This document shows, piece after piece, positions 1 through 14,719 of a DNA stretch of 64,000 nucleotides. The position numbers and the translations under genes were made by a program. Origin of the DNA: Dermatophagoides farinae (Eukaryota; Arthropoda; Arachnida; Sarcoptiformes; Pyroglyphidae); the NCBI RefSeq assembly GCF_024713945.1, contig NC_134680.1, positions 687,001 to 751,000 of the forward strand, written 5' to 3'. How positions within the stretch are numbered: position 1 is the stretch's first letter; each line of letters opens with the position of its first letter. The notes below the pieces were generated by a model. It worked only from the letters and a program-made list of their open reading frames with translations. It was not told the origin of the DNA and did not search any database.

Positions 1-3000
1 CCGATGATGATGATGATCGTTTTCAAAGATTCACCGAAAAAAAAATTTTCCATCATTTCAATAACAAAACCCCATACTTACTATTTGACTGATGATGATG
101 ATGATGAAATCTGAATGAATACACATTATTCTATAACGCCAAAACGCCGTGTTAAAAGGGTGATAATGATGATAAACACAAATCATCATCATCATCATCA
201 TCGAGATTAAATTGAGCATGTTGAACATGTCATTTGTCTTTTTGCACCCAGACACAGACACACACACAGAGTAAATCATTGTATCATAATCATGATGATG
301 ATGATGATGATGAGACCCATTATTATGAGATTTATTTCGGTTTTTTGTTTTTGTTTTTGTTTTTTTTCAAATTTGATTTAAACAAACCAAACGTTTATGT
401 TTATGTGGGGCGTATTTATTCGATTTTTCTTGGCGGTGGTGGCAGCAGTGGTCACAATTCGAATCTTTTTTTATCAATTCATAATTGGTGGTGATGAGGT
501 GGTGATGATGATGACAACAACAACAAAAACAAAAATGATGGACGAATTTAATCAGGTTTTTAATTTTTAAATTTTTAAAATTTTTTTTTGTTCACAAAAT
601 GAAAATAAAAATGAGCAAAAAATTTTTTTGCATGGAACATCATGTTTAAAGTTTTTTTTTGATGGTGGTGGTGGCATTGTACTTGAATAGTGTAACAGAA
701 ATATAGAGAAAGGGGCGAGGAAAAATTTTTTGACCAAAAAAAAAACTCATCATCATCAATGATCAGAGTGAATGGGTTGATTATTTAGGAATGAATGAAT
801 ATGTGTGTATGCGATAGAAAAAAAAGGAGAAAACATCCAACAAGAAGCAGCATATAAAGATGAAAGCCAACAAAACAAAGATGGCAACTCTCGATTCATT
901 TTCCATCATCATCATCATCATCATAATGAAACCAAAAAAAAACTGGGCGCATAATAGATTGAAAGAGAGAGAGAAATTAGTTGTAGCATCAAATAATAAA
1001 TGTAAATGGCGGCTATTCGGTACACACACCACACACACAGGGGCCTTGTTGTTGTTGTTGTTGTTGCTGGAACCAAAGTTTCTTTGTTGGTTTGGTTAGA
1101 AAAGAGTTAGTAAAAAAAAAAAGCTAAACTTTTGACTATTATTATACAGCATCCATACTAGACACACACACACACACACCAACCAACCAACCATAGTTGA
1201 AGAGTTGAAACGGTTTACTATTAGAAAAAAAAAAAATGAAATGAAAGAAAAAGTTTGGAACCAACCAAACCAAAATCTAGCTTGATCGTTGAGATATCAA
1301 AAAAAAAAAAAAAAACGCAGACACATGCACACACACACACATCGATTGAACTTTTGTTCAGTTTTTTTTTTTTGATCAAAAAAAAATTTTTGAATTCTGT
1401 TGTGGTGGTGGTGACTGTTGTTGTTGTTGTTGTCGTGTTATAGGCACAGCAAAAATTGAAAAAAAATTCAGATCTATCAAATTTCAAAAAAAAAAAAAAA
1501 ATTTCCTAAAATTCTGCCGGAATCTCTCATCATCGTCATCGTCGTCGTCGTCATCATCATCGTCTTCTACTAAATGTCACACTTGTTTTAACTCTTTTGA
1601 TTATCCATCGTTTCTTGTGTTTGTTGTCCCCTTTGTTGCACACCGAAGCATAAATGAAGAAATCAATTTTTCAAAAAGAAATTTTACTTTTTTCCTTGTA
1701 AAATAAAATAAAGTAAAGTGAAATGAAATGAAATGACAAGAATTTATTATTATTCTTGACACCCAAGTATTTAACATCTACAACAACAACAACAACAAAA
1801 AAATAACATGAAACAACAGACGACGAAAACGAAACGTTTTGAATCCTAATCGTATGTATGTATATATTATTTTAAGTAACTACATTGTAATAAGTTTTTT
1901 GTTTTCATTCTTTCAATTTTTTTTGTAGATTGTCTCCATTCTCATAAATAAAGCCATAAATCTAACCAGACAAATCCTGTTGATGATGATATCGTCATGT
2001 TTTAACGACAGAAACAGACACAGACAACGATGAAGATCAACCAGTAAACAACGACAACAAGAAAGATTTATATTTGCCAAGAATTTGAATTTTTGTGATT
2101 GTCAATCTTGATAATTTTCTCTTTCTTTCTCTTATTTTTGATGTAATGGAAATACAAGCATTCTGAAACGTTCATTGACTTTGTTGTTGTTGTTGTTGTT
2201 GTGTGGTTGTTTTTCTTTTTGATAATCTTGATACATGAACATCAGGTAAATGTAATTTGATTTGTTTTTTTTTTATTGTTGTTGTTTGCTGATTTAATTG
2301 TTTTTTTTTCTTCTTGATATTTAGATATCAATGGAAATGGCTTCGTTCAAAAAAAAAAATTCTTGATTGTCACCATCATCATCGTCGTCGTCGTCGTCGT
2401 AGTTGTAATCGTCGTTGTTAATTCTTTCAAGAATTCTCATCGTTGACATTCTTCTTCTTCTTCTGTTTATGTTGCTGAATTGCAAGTACGAAAAAAATCC
2501 AAAAATATCGAAAATCTGATGAAATCGATGATGATGATGATTAAAGAAGATTCTTAAATACGAATCTTGCAACAAAAAACGGCATTAATTCCTGAATTCA
2601 TTGGGATTCATCTGTTGTTGTTCATTCATGGTCAATTCATGAAGATCATATTGAAAACGAACCAAAACCAAAAAAAAAATCATCTGAATCTTAACCTGAA
2701 TAAAAAAACAACGATGAATGAATGGAAATAAAAAATTTAGGCCAAATTGGAATTCTTGGAAATGAAATAAATAAAAAAATTTGGAACACCGACACACCAA
2801 AAAACACCAAAAATTGAAACAAACAAAAAACAGAAAAAACGGGTTATATTAAAGTAATACAAAAAAAAATTTCAAACGAAATGCAAACATTTTATTTTCT
2901 AGGAAAAAAGAAAAATTCTCCAAAAAAAAATTGGGCCAACACACAAACATCATCAACAGCAGCAGCAGCAGGAAGAGTTTGAATTTTTGATTTTTTTTTA

Positions 3001-5479
3001 TTTCATTATAAAAATGAATAAATGCGTGTGATAATCGAACATACACACACACACACACACCAGGGGCCAAAGGGTCGGTATAATTTTTTTTTGTGAATAA
3101 AAATGAATGTGTGACGAACTAACAAAAATTGTTCATTCGAAATGGATGTCACCGCCAATCATTGAATGAATGAATGAATGAAACTACCCCACTACTACAG
3201 AAACAGAAAAAAAAGCTAGGCCAAGGACTTGTCAAAATGTTACTCGAATGAAAACTTTCTTATAAAAAAAAAGAAAAAAAAATTTGTGACTTATAACCAA
3301 CTCCACACACACACACAGCGGGCAGATCGGGCAATCGGTTTTGGTTTTATTTTTTTTTTCAATACATGTCACATGCTATATGGTGTATGTGTGCGTGTGA
3401 GCGAGAAAGATCGGGTATTTATTTCTTCGAAGAAGAAATTTTTTTTTGGCCGAAAAAAAAATTGTCAAAAAAAAAGAAAATTTTCAGGAAAAAAAATCAA
3501 GAAAATGTCAAACAAAACAAAACCGATATGCCTCATCAATGCATCCATCATCATCGTCATCATCATCATATATCCGAGGTTATGATCAAGTTTGTTCCAG
3601 AAATCAGCCAGCAAAAAAAAAGGGCTATGATGCAGGACATGAAGGTGTGCAAATGTCATAATGTCATTCAAAAAAGTGTATGAATGACGATGTGTGACAA
3701 ATATATATATATATCTATGAAAGAAACAGAAGAAATGAAAAAAAAAATTTTAAAATTTAGATCATTTGAACCAAATGATTTGTCACTTGTCCATCATACA
3801 AATGCAATTGAAATTGATGATGCATAAAATCGACAATGATCACAGGATGATGACAATTGATCACAGGATGTTTCGGGATTCATTCATTCATTCATTTTTT
3901 TTTTGATTTCCGATTTCATCCTGGTTTTTTTTCAATCAATTCAATTCAAAATTATCATCATTATCGACAATTATCTATCATTTTTTTTTCTTTTTTGGGT
4001 TGGATTTTCTATTTTCTCTTTTAAATGGAAGAAGATCAAATTGTTGTTGTAAATGGTTGTTGTTGTCGTATTTGTTGTTTGTTGTTGTTGTTGTTGTCGT
4101 CGGTTATGCTGATTGTGTGTTTTGGATGAAAAGTCAAAAAGTTATGAATGAAAAGCTGAGAGAGAGAGAGAACCACATCACACACATCTCAATTGGTTAT
4201 CAGATTGGAGGGATTATCGTTTATCAAATTTAACGTTAAAAAGTGAATCTGAAATTGTTGTGTGTGGTTGTTGAGAAAATACCACCATTATTATTAAAAA
4301 AAAAAAAAAAAAAAAAAATGGAAAAATGAGAAAAACAGAAAAAACAACGACATAATAGGGCCATTACCCAATGTGATGGTATAGTCACTGTGTTTGTGTT
4401 AAACAGTGGGTTAAAAACATTTACACACACACACAGGGTTCAAAGTTCACTATAGCATATACAAGTGGGTTTCATTTCGTTTTTTTCGTTCAATAAGAAA
4501 GGTGTGTCAACAATACACTCATACACACAGAGAAATATGGCACAAGGCCACTACTTTTCACTGTTGTTGTTGTTGGAAATAGTGAAGAGAGAAAATCATT
4601 GATCAAAATGAATAATGGGTTACCGATCAAAATGATGATTATTGTTGGATGAAGAAAAAAAAACTACAATACAAAGAACAACCATCATCATTTATATGGT
4701 ATATCGAATTCGGCATATTGAACATCATCATTGAATAAATGAATGAATGACACACCTCTTTTTTTTGGTCAATGAAAAAATAAAAATTTAGGTGACAATC
4801 ATCATTAGTGTATCGATCTCGATCAATCGATCCATCCATCCATCCATTATTATCGGGTTCTTTATCCCTTTTTTTCCCGATATTCAGGTATTAACATCAA
4901 GGATGAAGAAAATGAATCAATCATTTATCGATGTTTATCTCACATGTTCAAATCGTGGTTTGTTTGCTTGGTTGGTTGGTTGTCAACTTTGTTACAAGGT
5001 AAAATGTGAAATTTTTTTTTTTATTAACCAAAATTTTAATTCATTCCTTCATTCATTTTTTTTTTAGTTTCTGATTTGTGTTTGAAAATTTTTAAAGAGA
5101 AAGACAGAAAAACAAGAAAAGAAATTTTAAAGTGAAAATAAAAGTAGTAATATGACGTGTATAAATGTTGAAATTATTATTCTATATATCTGGGATAATC
5201 ATCATCGTTTTTTTTTCGTTGCATAATGAATCGAATTCCAAAAAAAAAAACATCCAAAATTGAATTTCCACCAAATTTCGTTTCTTTCGATTTCATTTTC
5301 GACCACCATATCAAATGGACGGCTCTCTTCTTTTTCGACAAATTTCGATCCATCCAAAACGAACGGCGGTAATTTGAATGTGTACCATATGTGAACAAGA
5401 CTATTTGAAGCCTTACTATTTAGTAGTACACAGTGTTGATCAGGTCACACACATATCGACGACAAACGGAAGAATTCAA
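1..5479. other. repeat-rich spacer without a recognised gene
   Basis: I see no conserved exon here. The open frames are all short and consist of runs of one or two residues produced by trinucleotide and homopolymer tracts. The stretch holds many short tandem repeats: ATG/ATC runs (180-205, 295-312, 905-925), CA tracts (1161-1180, 1325-1341, 3044-3062), GTT/GTC runs (1401-1436, 2182-2203, 2384-2402), GA runs (4158-4171) and A/T homopolymers of 8-24 nt throughout, the longest near 4296-4318. It may be intergenic or part of a long intron of a gene lying outside the window; the sequence does not decide. The right end must contain the SMG1 3' untranslated region. Confidence 0.7.
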
Positions 5480-8400
5480 TCAAACCCAGCTAAAGAAAAA
5501 ATGATTAAAGAATTAGAAATTAAAGAAGAAAAAATAATCAAAACTTACCTAGTCCATCCTTCATACATACGTGAAAGATTTTCCATCGATGTTGATTCTT
5601 TAATCAAATGATTAACCTGATCATAGATGGATAATCGTCTGTTTGGATCTGGATCACGGCCATCTAATTTCATACGGATACGTTTCCATACAGAAAATGC
5701 ATAAACATTACGTTTATTATGTCTACGTGTTTCCAACATTTGTTGCTGATGCTGTTGTTGATTTCCTTCATTATCATTATTATTACCCGATGGTTTATCC
5801 AATATTCGTAAATCTTGTTGTTGATGTTGATGTTGCGGTCGTGGTGGTGGTTCATTATCAGTATTAACAATTTTAGGCCAATCACTATTACGTTGTTCAA
5901 CAGATTTCATCAATTGTTTTAAACGTTCAATTGCATCTTGATTTTCTTTTTCCATTTGTTTTTTCGGTATAATTTTACCTTCACTGGCTAATTGTGCAAT
6001 TTTTGCACCACCATAAATGGCTCCAGTGAATCCTTCTTCATGTTCCGGTGTCCAATCAATCAATGGATCATAAACAAATGCTTCCAACAATGTTAATAAT
6101 GTTTCTTTGCCTTTACGCAATATTTTCAATACATTTTCGCATGCAATACGAAATTTACCATCCACACCGGTCACACCGAATGTGTTGACAATATTTTGTG
6201 TCAAACGACATAACACCATTTCTGGTACACGTAATGTTTTACCTTTTTCAAAACAGATATTATAATCAATATGAATCACTTCGCCGGTGGTCAAATCCAA
6301 CAGGATATTATCCAAATGTCTATCACCAAGACCAAGGATGTAGCCAATAACCGACATAATTGCATTGGATGTGATAAAATTCTGTTGCAAATTCCAATGA
6401 TCAAATGAATTCACCGATGAACACCATAATTCACGTACAATAAGATCATCAGGTGTTTCATTGGATAATTCATCAAACACTTTATGCAATATGTTCATAT
6501 TCCAATCGTTACGATTTTCTGTCGTTATTCCATGTTCAGCCAATTTCATTTTGAATATTTCATTAGCTGATACACGTTTATTGATCTCATCCAATGATAT
6601 ATCACGATTTGAAAGCCAACGTTTATAAAGATTATACAATGCATGACCACCTTCAACCCATTGAATCAGACCGGATTTATTGCCCAATGGTGTTACTGAA
6701 TAATTCCGAGCTCGGATAAACATTCGATCATAATTAATATTTGAATTATTATTCTGTTGATTGATTGTTGGTCCAAATTTACTAATCATTTGATTAACTA
6801 TAGATAAAAATTGCATAATACGTTCATCAAGATGTAAATCTTCATGGCCTTTAAAAAGATATGAATAATTACGGCCATCTGAACCGATTAAAATGATTTT
6901 TTTCGGTTTCGTATACGTATGCAATACGGAAACAGTTTTGAATACACCTTTCAACATTACATTTGAACCATTCAATCCTGGCAATGGTATAACGGTATTT
7001 TCGAGCGTAGCTAAACGTGGACTAATATCTTGCATATAGAATCGGTAATTATTTGCCGCCAATGATCGTTTACGTATTGTTTGAAAAAGATTTTGATAAT
7101 TAAACAAAATATTTGATGGTTCATAATAATTTTCTGGACAAGCAATCGATTCAATTAGTTGTTGTATTAATTGATTGAAATTTTTTTGAAACCATTCTTC
7201 ATGCGGTGTTTCCGGATTATCCGATGATGTTAACATATTCGTTAATTGTAATGAATAAAGTAGACGACGGAAAAAAATGTTATGCTGTTCTTTTATGAAC
7301 AAAATTTTCTCTTTTTCATAAAGATTCGTATTATTTCTAGTCTTTTCAATCTCTTTTTCCAATGCCACTACTTGTTTTTTCATTTCATTCATACTATGTT
7401 GCATGATACCGATCCATAATTCATCCCATAATACAGTTATTCGCCGTAATTCGTGTACAAATAATTTTGTCTGCACAATCAGATTTGTATCACGTTGACT
7501 TAATGTATCCAATAATGATTTATAACAATTACGAACCAATGATTGATCAATATCGATTGAATCAACATCATCATCATCATCATCGTCGTCGTCGTCGTCA
7601 TCATTATCGTTGGCATCTTCGCCATCGTTTTTATTTTTAGCTGATGTATAATCAAAATTTTTCGATTTAATCTGATCATCCAACAGTCCGGTAATGGCTG
7701 GAAAAATGATCAAATGTGGTGAATCGGAACCAATACGACATAATAATTCACTAATACTTTGTCGTACATATGGTTCATGATGATTTAAACGTGAAAACAG
7801 TTGTAATGTTATATTTTTCCACGGTTTTGTTGGTGTTTCTTTCAGACCGATTTCCAAAATTTCCCGTAATTCTGGTGCATGTTTCAATATTAAACGAAGT
7901 AACCGGAGCGTAGCATCAATATCATCACAACTATTATGGCCATTAATATGTAAAAATCGAATATAAGAATTTGCAGCCAATTTATAAAATTCAATAATAT
8001 TGGCTTCACGTCCATTGGTATCTTTTTCAATGTCTTCACTGACCATTGATGGCAACTGTTGTCGCTGTTGTTGTTGTTGTTGTTGTTCACCAACATCAAT
8101 ATCTATATCACTAAGACGTCGGCCCCATCGATAACACCAATCACCCAATTGATACCATGCTTTTGACATTGATGGACAATTATTGACAGCCATTAATAAT
8201 AATTTACCACTAATATTATCAAAATGATTTAGATTTTGAATACAGGAAATTTTTTCATCAATTTCAAGCAATTTTGGATTCCCATCCAGTGTTATAAATT
8301 GTTCACGACAACATTCATATGATTCTGATTGAATATAATGAACCAATTTTAGAAACATACGCGATGTACATTCAGCCATTGTTTTGTTATTATTATTTCC

Positions 8401-11400
8401 ATCCATGGCTGCTGATGACCATTGTTTGGTTTCAAGTAAAACATTAACACTTTTCAATAAAACATCGACAGCCATTTTCGATTCCTGTTTATCATGTAAA
8501 TATTCAGATGTTTCATAACAAAAATCCAATAAATTCTGATTCAACATTGATGATGATGATGATGCGTTATTCAATGAATTCTGAACAACAGAAATTAATC
8601 GATCCGTATTATCAGGAATCGTATCGACGTTCAATGTTGTTGCTTGTGCAAATTGAAACAATAATTTTTCAGCCAATTCAATGTTTTGTGTTTTTCTTGC
8701 TTTACGTGCCGTTTTCAATAATAATCGATTCAATGAATGTTTCATACGTACAGGTTCAATATGATTGGTTTTTTCATTCAATTTAGCATACACTCGATAC
8801 CATGATAGACCATTGATTAATTGATCTAAATTCATATCTTCCCATTCAAATAGATCGAAACGAATTTTGTCCACAGTTGTTGTCGTTGATGTTGGTTGAA
8901 TAATGGCACGTAATTGATGTGATATTTTTTGCAACATTGCAAAATGATTTTCCACTACCATACCACACATATTGAATGAACGTATCAATGGATTGATTCG
9001 TTGCACAATTAGATCATCAAGTTGTTCGATAAATTGTTGTTTTGAATTTGTATCAGTGGATGATCGATTGAAAAATTGATTTGCTAATTCAAACAATTTT
9101 GATTGAATTTGATGATAACTGGATTCAATATCGAAAAACATTGATCGTTGTATCAACGGCAGTGGATGATCGATAGATGACGCTAGATTATTATTGTTGG
9201 TCAATGTCGGTTTCGTCATGTTTTCGTCATGATCATCATCAGCAAATGTGGATAAAGATTTTAGATATGAATAATCAATATTTGTTGAACCAAACAAATT
9301 ACATGCCATTTGATGGACATTGGTTTTATTCGATTCACGATTAGCAATTTGCCACCATTCCAATGCATCATCATAATTTTCAATATTAAGCAAACAATTT
9401 AAAATTCTTTTACGAAAAAAATTGACCGTATAACTATTGCAGATGAAATTTTTGCTTGAACTAATCAAATTCAATGTATTCGGATTGTTTTTGTTGCTGG
9501 TGGTGGTGCTGGTGGTATTGGTATTGGTAGCGGTAGTGATTAAAGATTGTTTGTTGTTGATTGATTCCATTATTATTATTGGCCATAACTTTATTTTGTA
9601 ATAAATTTCGATATTGAATCAATGCACGTTCATAACGGCCATTAGCTTCATCCGTGGCTGCTTTGATCCATACAAATTTTACGCCTAGATATTGTTTAAC
9701 CCAATTATAATAACCACGTATTGTTTCCGATGCTTTCATTTGTATCAATGAATCAATCATTAGCAATAAAATAAATTCAATTTCATCCAATGTGAATAAT
9801 GTACGATCACATTGATAATTACGCAATAATTCTTGTCCATGATGAACAACAATAGTTAATTGTCCAACTTTCGATGCTAATACCATCAATGATCGACGAT
9901 TACGATTCAACCATTCTGAACAGGTGGCACGATTTTTTTTGAAAAATTGTTTCGATAATTTCGATGAAACATAAAGCCGTAATGAATTTCCGTGTATGGC
10001 ATTGTAGATTAATTTATCAAAATTATCCATAATCATCAATAACATATGAATTCGAATTGTATTTGGTTTAGTAGCGGCAACATTAGCCGAAACACACGAA
10101 ACATTAACAGCCAATCGATTTACATTTGAATTTGATGAAATATCAGCCACAAACATTTTGATTAACGATTCAATCTTTGTGAATGTATCCTGTGGTTTTC
10201 CTAACGGTGTTTTCAATCGATTCTCAATACAATGTTGAACAAATTCAAAACAAATCCAAAATATAGCTGTCCAATAATTATATTGAAACATTTTCATTAG
10301 ATCCAAATTATTATTCGATGATATGAATGGCAAATAACCAAGTGTTGATCGTATCTGATTCGGTATTTTCATTCGTTCATCATCAATAGATGCATACAAT
10401 GTACGAAATAGCCATTGTAATGAATCATCATCGTCATGGCCATTTTGAATGAAATCAAAAAATTTTTCAAATGCCAATGATGAAAAATGTTCAGATGGTG
10501 TTTTATTCATCACACATACAATAGTAAGATGTGATTCTTCTGGATGTATAAAAATTTTATTCTGTACACTATATGCTTGTTGAATTGTTTTCATCATCGT
10601 TGTTGAACGTCTATTTGATGATGATTTTTTTGTCATCGAACAAATCGGCAATGATGATAATAGATTGACATATAATTCACTAATCTGTTTATCTGTATGT
10701 GCAATATTGAATTCACATGCACGACGATAAATTTGCATTGTTTGCCAATACATTGGCAATGATTGATCATCGATTAATGGCAATAAATTCATGATGATTG
10801 AACAGGTTAATTTACATATTGGATAATTATTGGCGAAACTATATTCCGATACAATTTCAATCAATACAATAAATTCATCCAAAGCAATGACAATGGATGC
10901 TTGTTTTGATTGATTGGATGTTCCACCACCATAATATGTGACAATATTTTCCACCAAACGTAAACAAATGATGATTGAATCAATTTTCAATTTATTCAAT
11001 GATAAAATTGATTTTAAATTCTTCAATATGTCCACAAAATAATTGCTTGCATGTGAATTTGGTGAAAAACGTAATGATGATGGATTGTGGCTATTGCTCA
11101 TTAAATTTGATTGGACAGTGGTCATCGCTGATGATGATGATGATGATGATGATTTTGAGCCAATATTGAATAATGGAAATATTGAATTACACGATAACGA
11201 TTGTTGATTATTATTACTATTACTATTGCTGATGCTGCTTGCTAGAAATAATGAACTTTGTGGCAGAAAATTATGATGTTTTTGACAATATGAACAAAAC
11301 AAATATAGCAATGAATAATGAATTGAAGAATATTCATCAGCAAACCATTCATTGGCCAGATTTAAATGATACAACATTAGTTCAATAAAATTCGGTGACA

Positions 11401-13567
11401 ATGCCAACATTGCAATCAACGAATGTTTTGTATTGGCAATTTCGGCCAATAATATTATATCAACATATAATGAAATCAGACATGTTTGTTCATTAGTTAT
11501 GATTGACATATAACCAGAATTTTCTTGTTGTTGTTGTTGTTGTTGTTGTTGTGGAATTGAATCATCAAAATTCTTTACAATTACTGGTGATGAATCATTT
11601 TTTTCGACATTTCCATTCTGTTTATTATTATATTTACGTTTTATTTTGTGTAGAAAATCAAATGCAATTCGTATCTGTGATAGAATATGACGATATGATT
11701 TGTCAATAATTTCAACACTTTTAATCTTCAACAGACAATAGAATAGCGATATGAATGATTCCAGTACTTTTTTATTCAATGAAAATTTTAATGATTGAAA
11801 TTTTACATTGAAAAACCTGTCGACAATTTCCAACGATATAGATTGTTTTGAATTTTTTATGAATAATTTCAAAAAATCCATTGCCGTTATTATCGTTTTT
11901 GGTGATGAATAATGAAAAATTTCATTATCATTATCATCAATGACATTGAATAATAATTGACAATAATCATGTAGTTCATTTTCCAATGATAGAATACATA
12001 CATTTGATTTGAATATGGTGGTTGATGTTTCCATCAATATGATTAACGATTGATTACATTCAATCAATAATTCTTCAGACATTGATAATGATTTATAAAA
12101 TGGCCATAAATTAATTATCGTTTTAATCATAATGGCCATAGAATCGATACAGAATCTGGAATTTTGTTGTAAATTATTAACCATCATTGAATTTGGATGT
12201 TCAATTAAAATTTTACGATAAAATATGGCAAATAAACGTATACGTAATGCTATTGTATGCAATTGTTGATTATTATCAATCGTTTCATTTGATTTCATCA
12301 TCAACAATTGCGATGATGTTTGTGCATGTTGTTGATGATGCTGATTCGGTTTTATCAAATTATACAATGATTCTTGATAATATTTTTCAATATCTTCAAT
12401 AAATGATCGTAATAGCATGTGAAAAAATTGTAGATTTTGTTTGAAATCAAATGACAATATTATATTTTCAATCAAATATAATGTCATTATTGTTTGTGTA
12501 CCGTCCATATACCAGCCTAAAAGTATGTCCATCAGATCTTCAATATGACGTCTTAATGAATTTGGTGAACGTTTTCCAATAGTAATGATCAATTGAAAGA
12601 TTTGTAAAAATATTTCAATATTATTATTCGCTGTTGTTGTTTCCAATGCTTTTTTCAATTTTGTTTGGATGAAAAAATAATTATCAATATTGGTGGCCAT
12701 TGATTGACAATCAATAATTATCGATGACAGACAACGTAATATTATCAATTTATTTTCTTCACTTGTTGATTGTTGAAAATAAATCTTATTAAATATCCAA
12801 TCCAATAGATTTGATTGCAATGGTTCCGATACGGAATCGAATAATGTGGCCATACAAGTGACCATTTCTTCGACAGTATTTTTATACAATTTTTCTTTGA
12901 ATATTTTTTCAAACGCTCGTAATGATTCATTGAATATACGATCCATGAATTGTCCATTCATACGCATAGATCTGGATGATAGATAAAAATTGGTTAAATC
13001 TTTGAACGTGTTTGGCCACGATTTTTTCTCCGTTAGATTCATAAATGGACGTATTATGTTGTGAAAATTTTGCAACTCATTTTGACATTGTATCGACATT
13101 GTTGCCGTTGTTTGTTGTTGTTGTGATTGATTATTTGGATTCTGAAAATGAAATGGATGTTTTCCATGTGAAAAATTTCGATTCTTATTCTTATTATTAA
13201 TATTGAAACCATTCGATAAATTCATTTCATCTAGGTCATCTTCATCATCATCATCATTATTAGCATCAACACCATTATTACGTTGTTGTTGTTGTTCATT
13301 AGAAATAATTTGTCTTCGACGAAAACCACGATCATCATAATCATTATTATTATGGCCAATTTGAATCCCATTTGAATAAAAAGATTTTATTGGTGTCGAT
13401 GAAGAATTTGTATAAAAATTTCTTTCTGTTCGATTATGATGATGATGAAATTGATTATTATAACGATTATAATTTCCACCACCACCACCACCACTGCTAC
13501 TTTGGCCATGGCCATGGCCATGACCACTGCTACCGCCAATCGTACTGGATTCACGACGTCCAGACAT
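5480..13567 (-). CDS. SMG1: SMG1, PIKK-family kinase of nonsense-mediated mRNA decay
   Basis: Orthologue of the PI3K-like kinase that phosphorylates UPF1 during mRNA surveillance in the cytoplasm. Two long frames (13567-9461 and 9570-5549) form an intronless main body, followed by a 59-nt intron (5490-5548) and a 10-nt last coding exon (5480-5489). The predicted protein is about 2,675 residues: a low-complexity start (G/H/N/Q runs), a long alpha-solenoid, then the FAT region (CRIGSDSPHLIIFPAITG, LRRITVLWDELWIGI). The kinase starts near residue 2220 (PKKIILIGSDGRN), with catalytic loop GLGDRHLDN near 2412 and metal motif HIDYN. FATC block GRDPDPNRRLS ends in EGWTSWV after splicing. The ATG at 13567 follows an in-frame TAA. 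Oddities: the large insertion between kinase and FATC found in vertebrate SMG1 is reduced to about 100 residues, and the frame shifts by +1 between 9461 and 9621 in a variable linker. Confidence 0.96.
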
Positions 13568-13585
13568 CACTATTTAACTAGAATC

Positions 13586-13650
13586 CTATCAAGATAATCA
13601 AAGAATGAATCATCAAGCAAAAAAAAAAAAAAAATACACAAAATTCTTAC
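13586..13650 (-). other. likely intron in the SMG1 5' untranslated region
   Basis: On the minus strand a consensus donor (GTAAGA, ending at 13650) and a T-rich acceptor ending TTGATAG (13586) enclose 65 nt, the usual intron size here. The acceptor lies 18 nt before the SMG1 ATG, so a noncoding first exon upstream of 13650 is likely. No transcript evidence is available, so this rests on splice-site appearance only. Confidence 0.5.
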
Positions 13651-14719
13651 CATATGAAAAGAAAATAGAAAAAAAAACAAAAGAAATGAGCAATGAATGA
13701 AAAAGAAATTGGACCACACACACGCACAAACACACATATATAAGGCAGAATAGATGTTCGTTCGATCGAATTTCACATTTTGTGTAACCATTTATTGGTA
13801 CACATTTTAATCGATAAAATTTTATTTTTAGATTGTACCATCAAATGTTGTTGGTGTTTTTTTTTGGCCAGGAAATTCTCTGAAAAATTTTATATTTTGT
13901 AACGATCACAGAATATAATGATGGTGAAGAAATGAATTTTTTTTTCTCGTCATACATAAATTAATATAATATTTTCATTGATTGATTTTTTTTTTGTTTT
14001 TTGTTTTCGAGGACAATTTTTTGATCAAGAAAATAATAACAACAAAAATCACGTGATAAAACAACAGGGTGGTTATTTTCACTCATGTAGGTATATGTAT
14101 GTTGAATTGGACGTCATCACAATTTTCTTTTCAAATAAAAAAAAATCTGTATGTATGTTCGAATATTGAGCAATTTCCTGTTTTATAATACAGGTATATA
14201 AATGGTGGTTGAAAATTTAAATTTTTTTTTATTTAAATTTATTTTAATTTTCAAAGTTTTTTTGAAATTATGTGATTGTCATGTTAATTTCGATTGTGAT
14301 TGTGATTTGAATTTACATATATTGCAATTAACGGCAATGTAATTAGCGAATCATCAATTTTTTTAAAAGACAAAAAAAAATTTGATTATATCACACACAA
14401 CAACAAAATTTGAAAGAAAAACAGCAAAAAAAAAATCAAAATTCACAATTACAAATTTAATGTTCATTTATAGATCGATTGATTTATTTTAAATTTTTTT
14501 ATTATTATTTCGATTTTATCGATCTATATTGGAAATTTTTGTTTTTTTTTCTCTTAAAATTATACTATTGCACGTACACAAACAAACGCACACACACACA
14601 CAGGGAGGATATACGTGTATTAAATAAATTTGAATTTTCATTGCAATTGATCCATTCGATCACATTGATATATTAAAAAAAAAAATAAAATAAAAGATGA
14701 TGATCAAATCTAATTATCA
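13651..14719. other. spacer between SMG1 and ESRP
   Basis: About 1.07 kb that must carry the SMG1 5' untranslated exon and promoter and any transcribed tail of ESRP. It is AT-rich with homopolymers and a short CA tract (14588-14602). No conserved coding frame is visible. Confidence 0.6.

Noticed and set aside
2321-2575. Minus-strand frame with H, R and D runs
   Set aside because: The residues come from ATG/GTC trinucleotide tracts; no conserved block.
9461-9621. Programmed +1 frameshifting in SMG1
   Set aside because: No recognisable slippery site or family precedent, and two other genes here show similar one-base slips, so an assembly indel is favoured.
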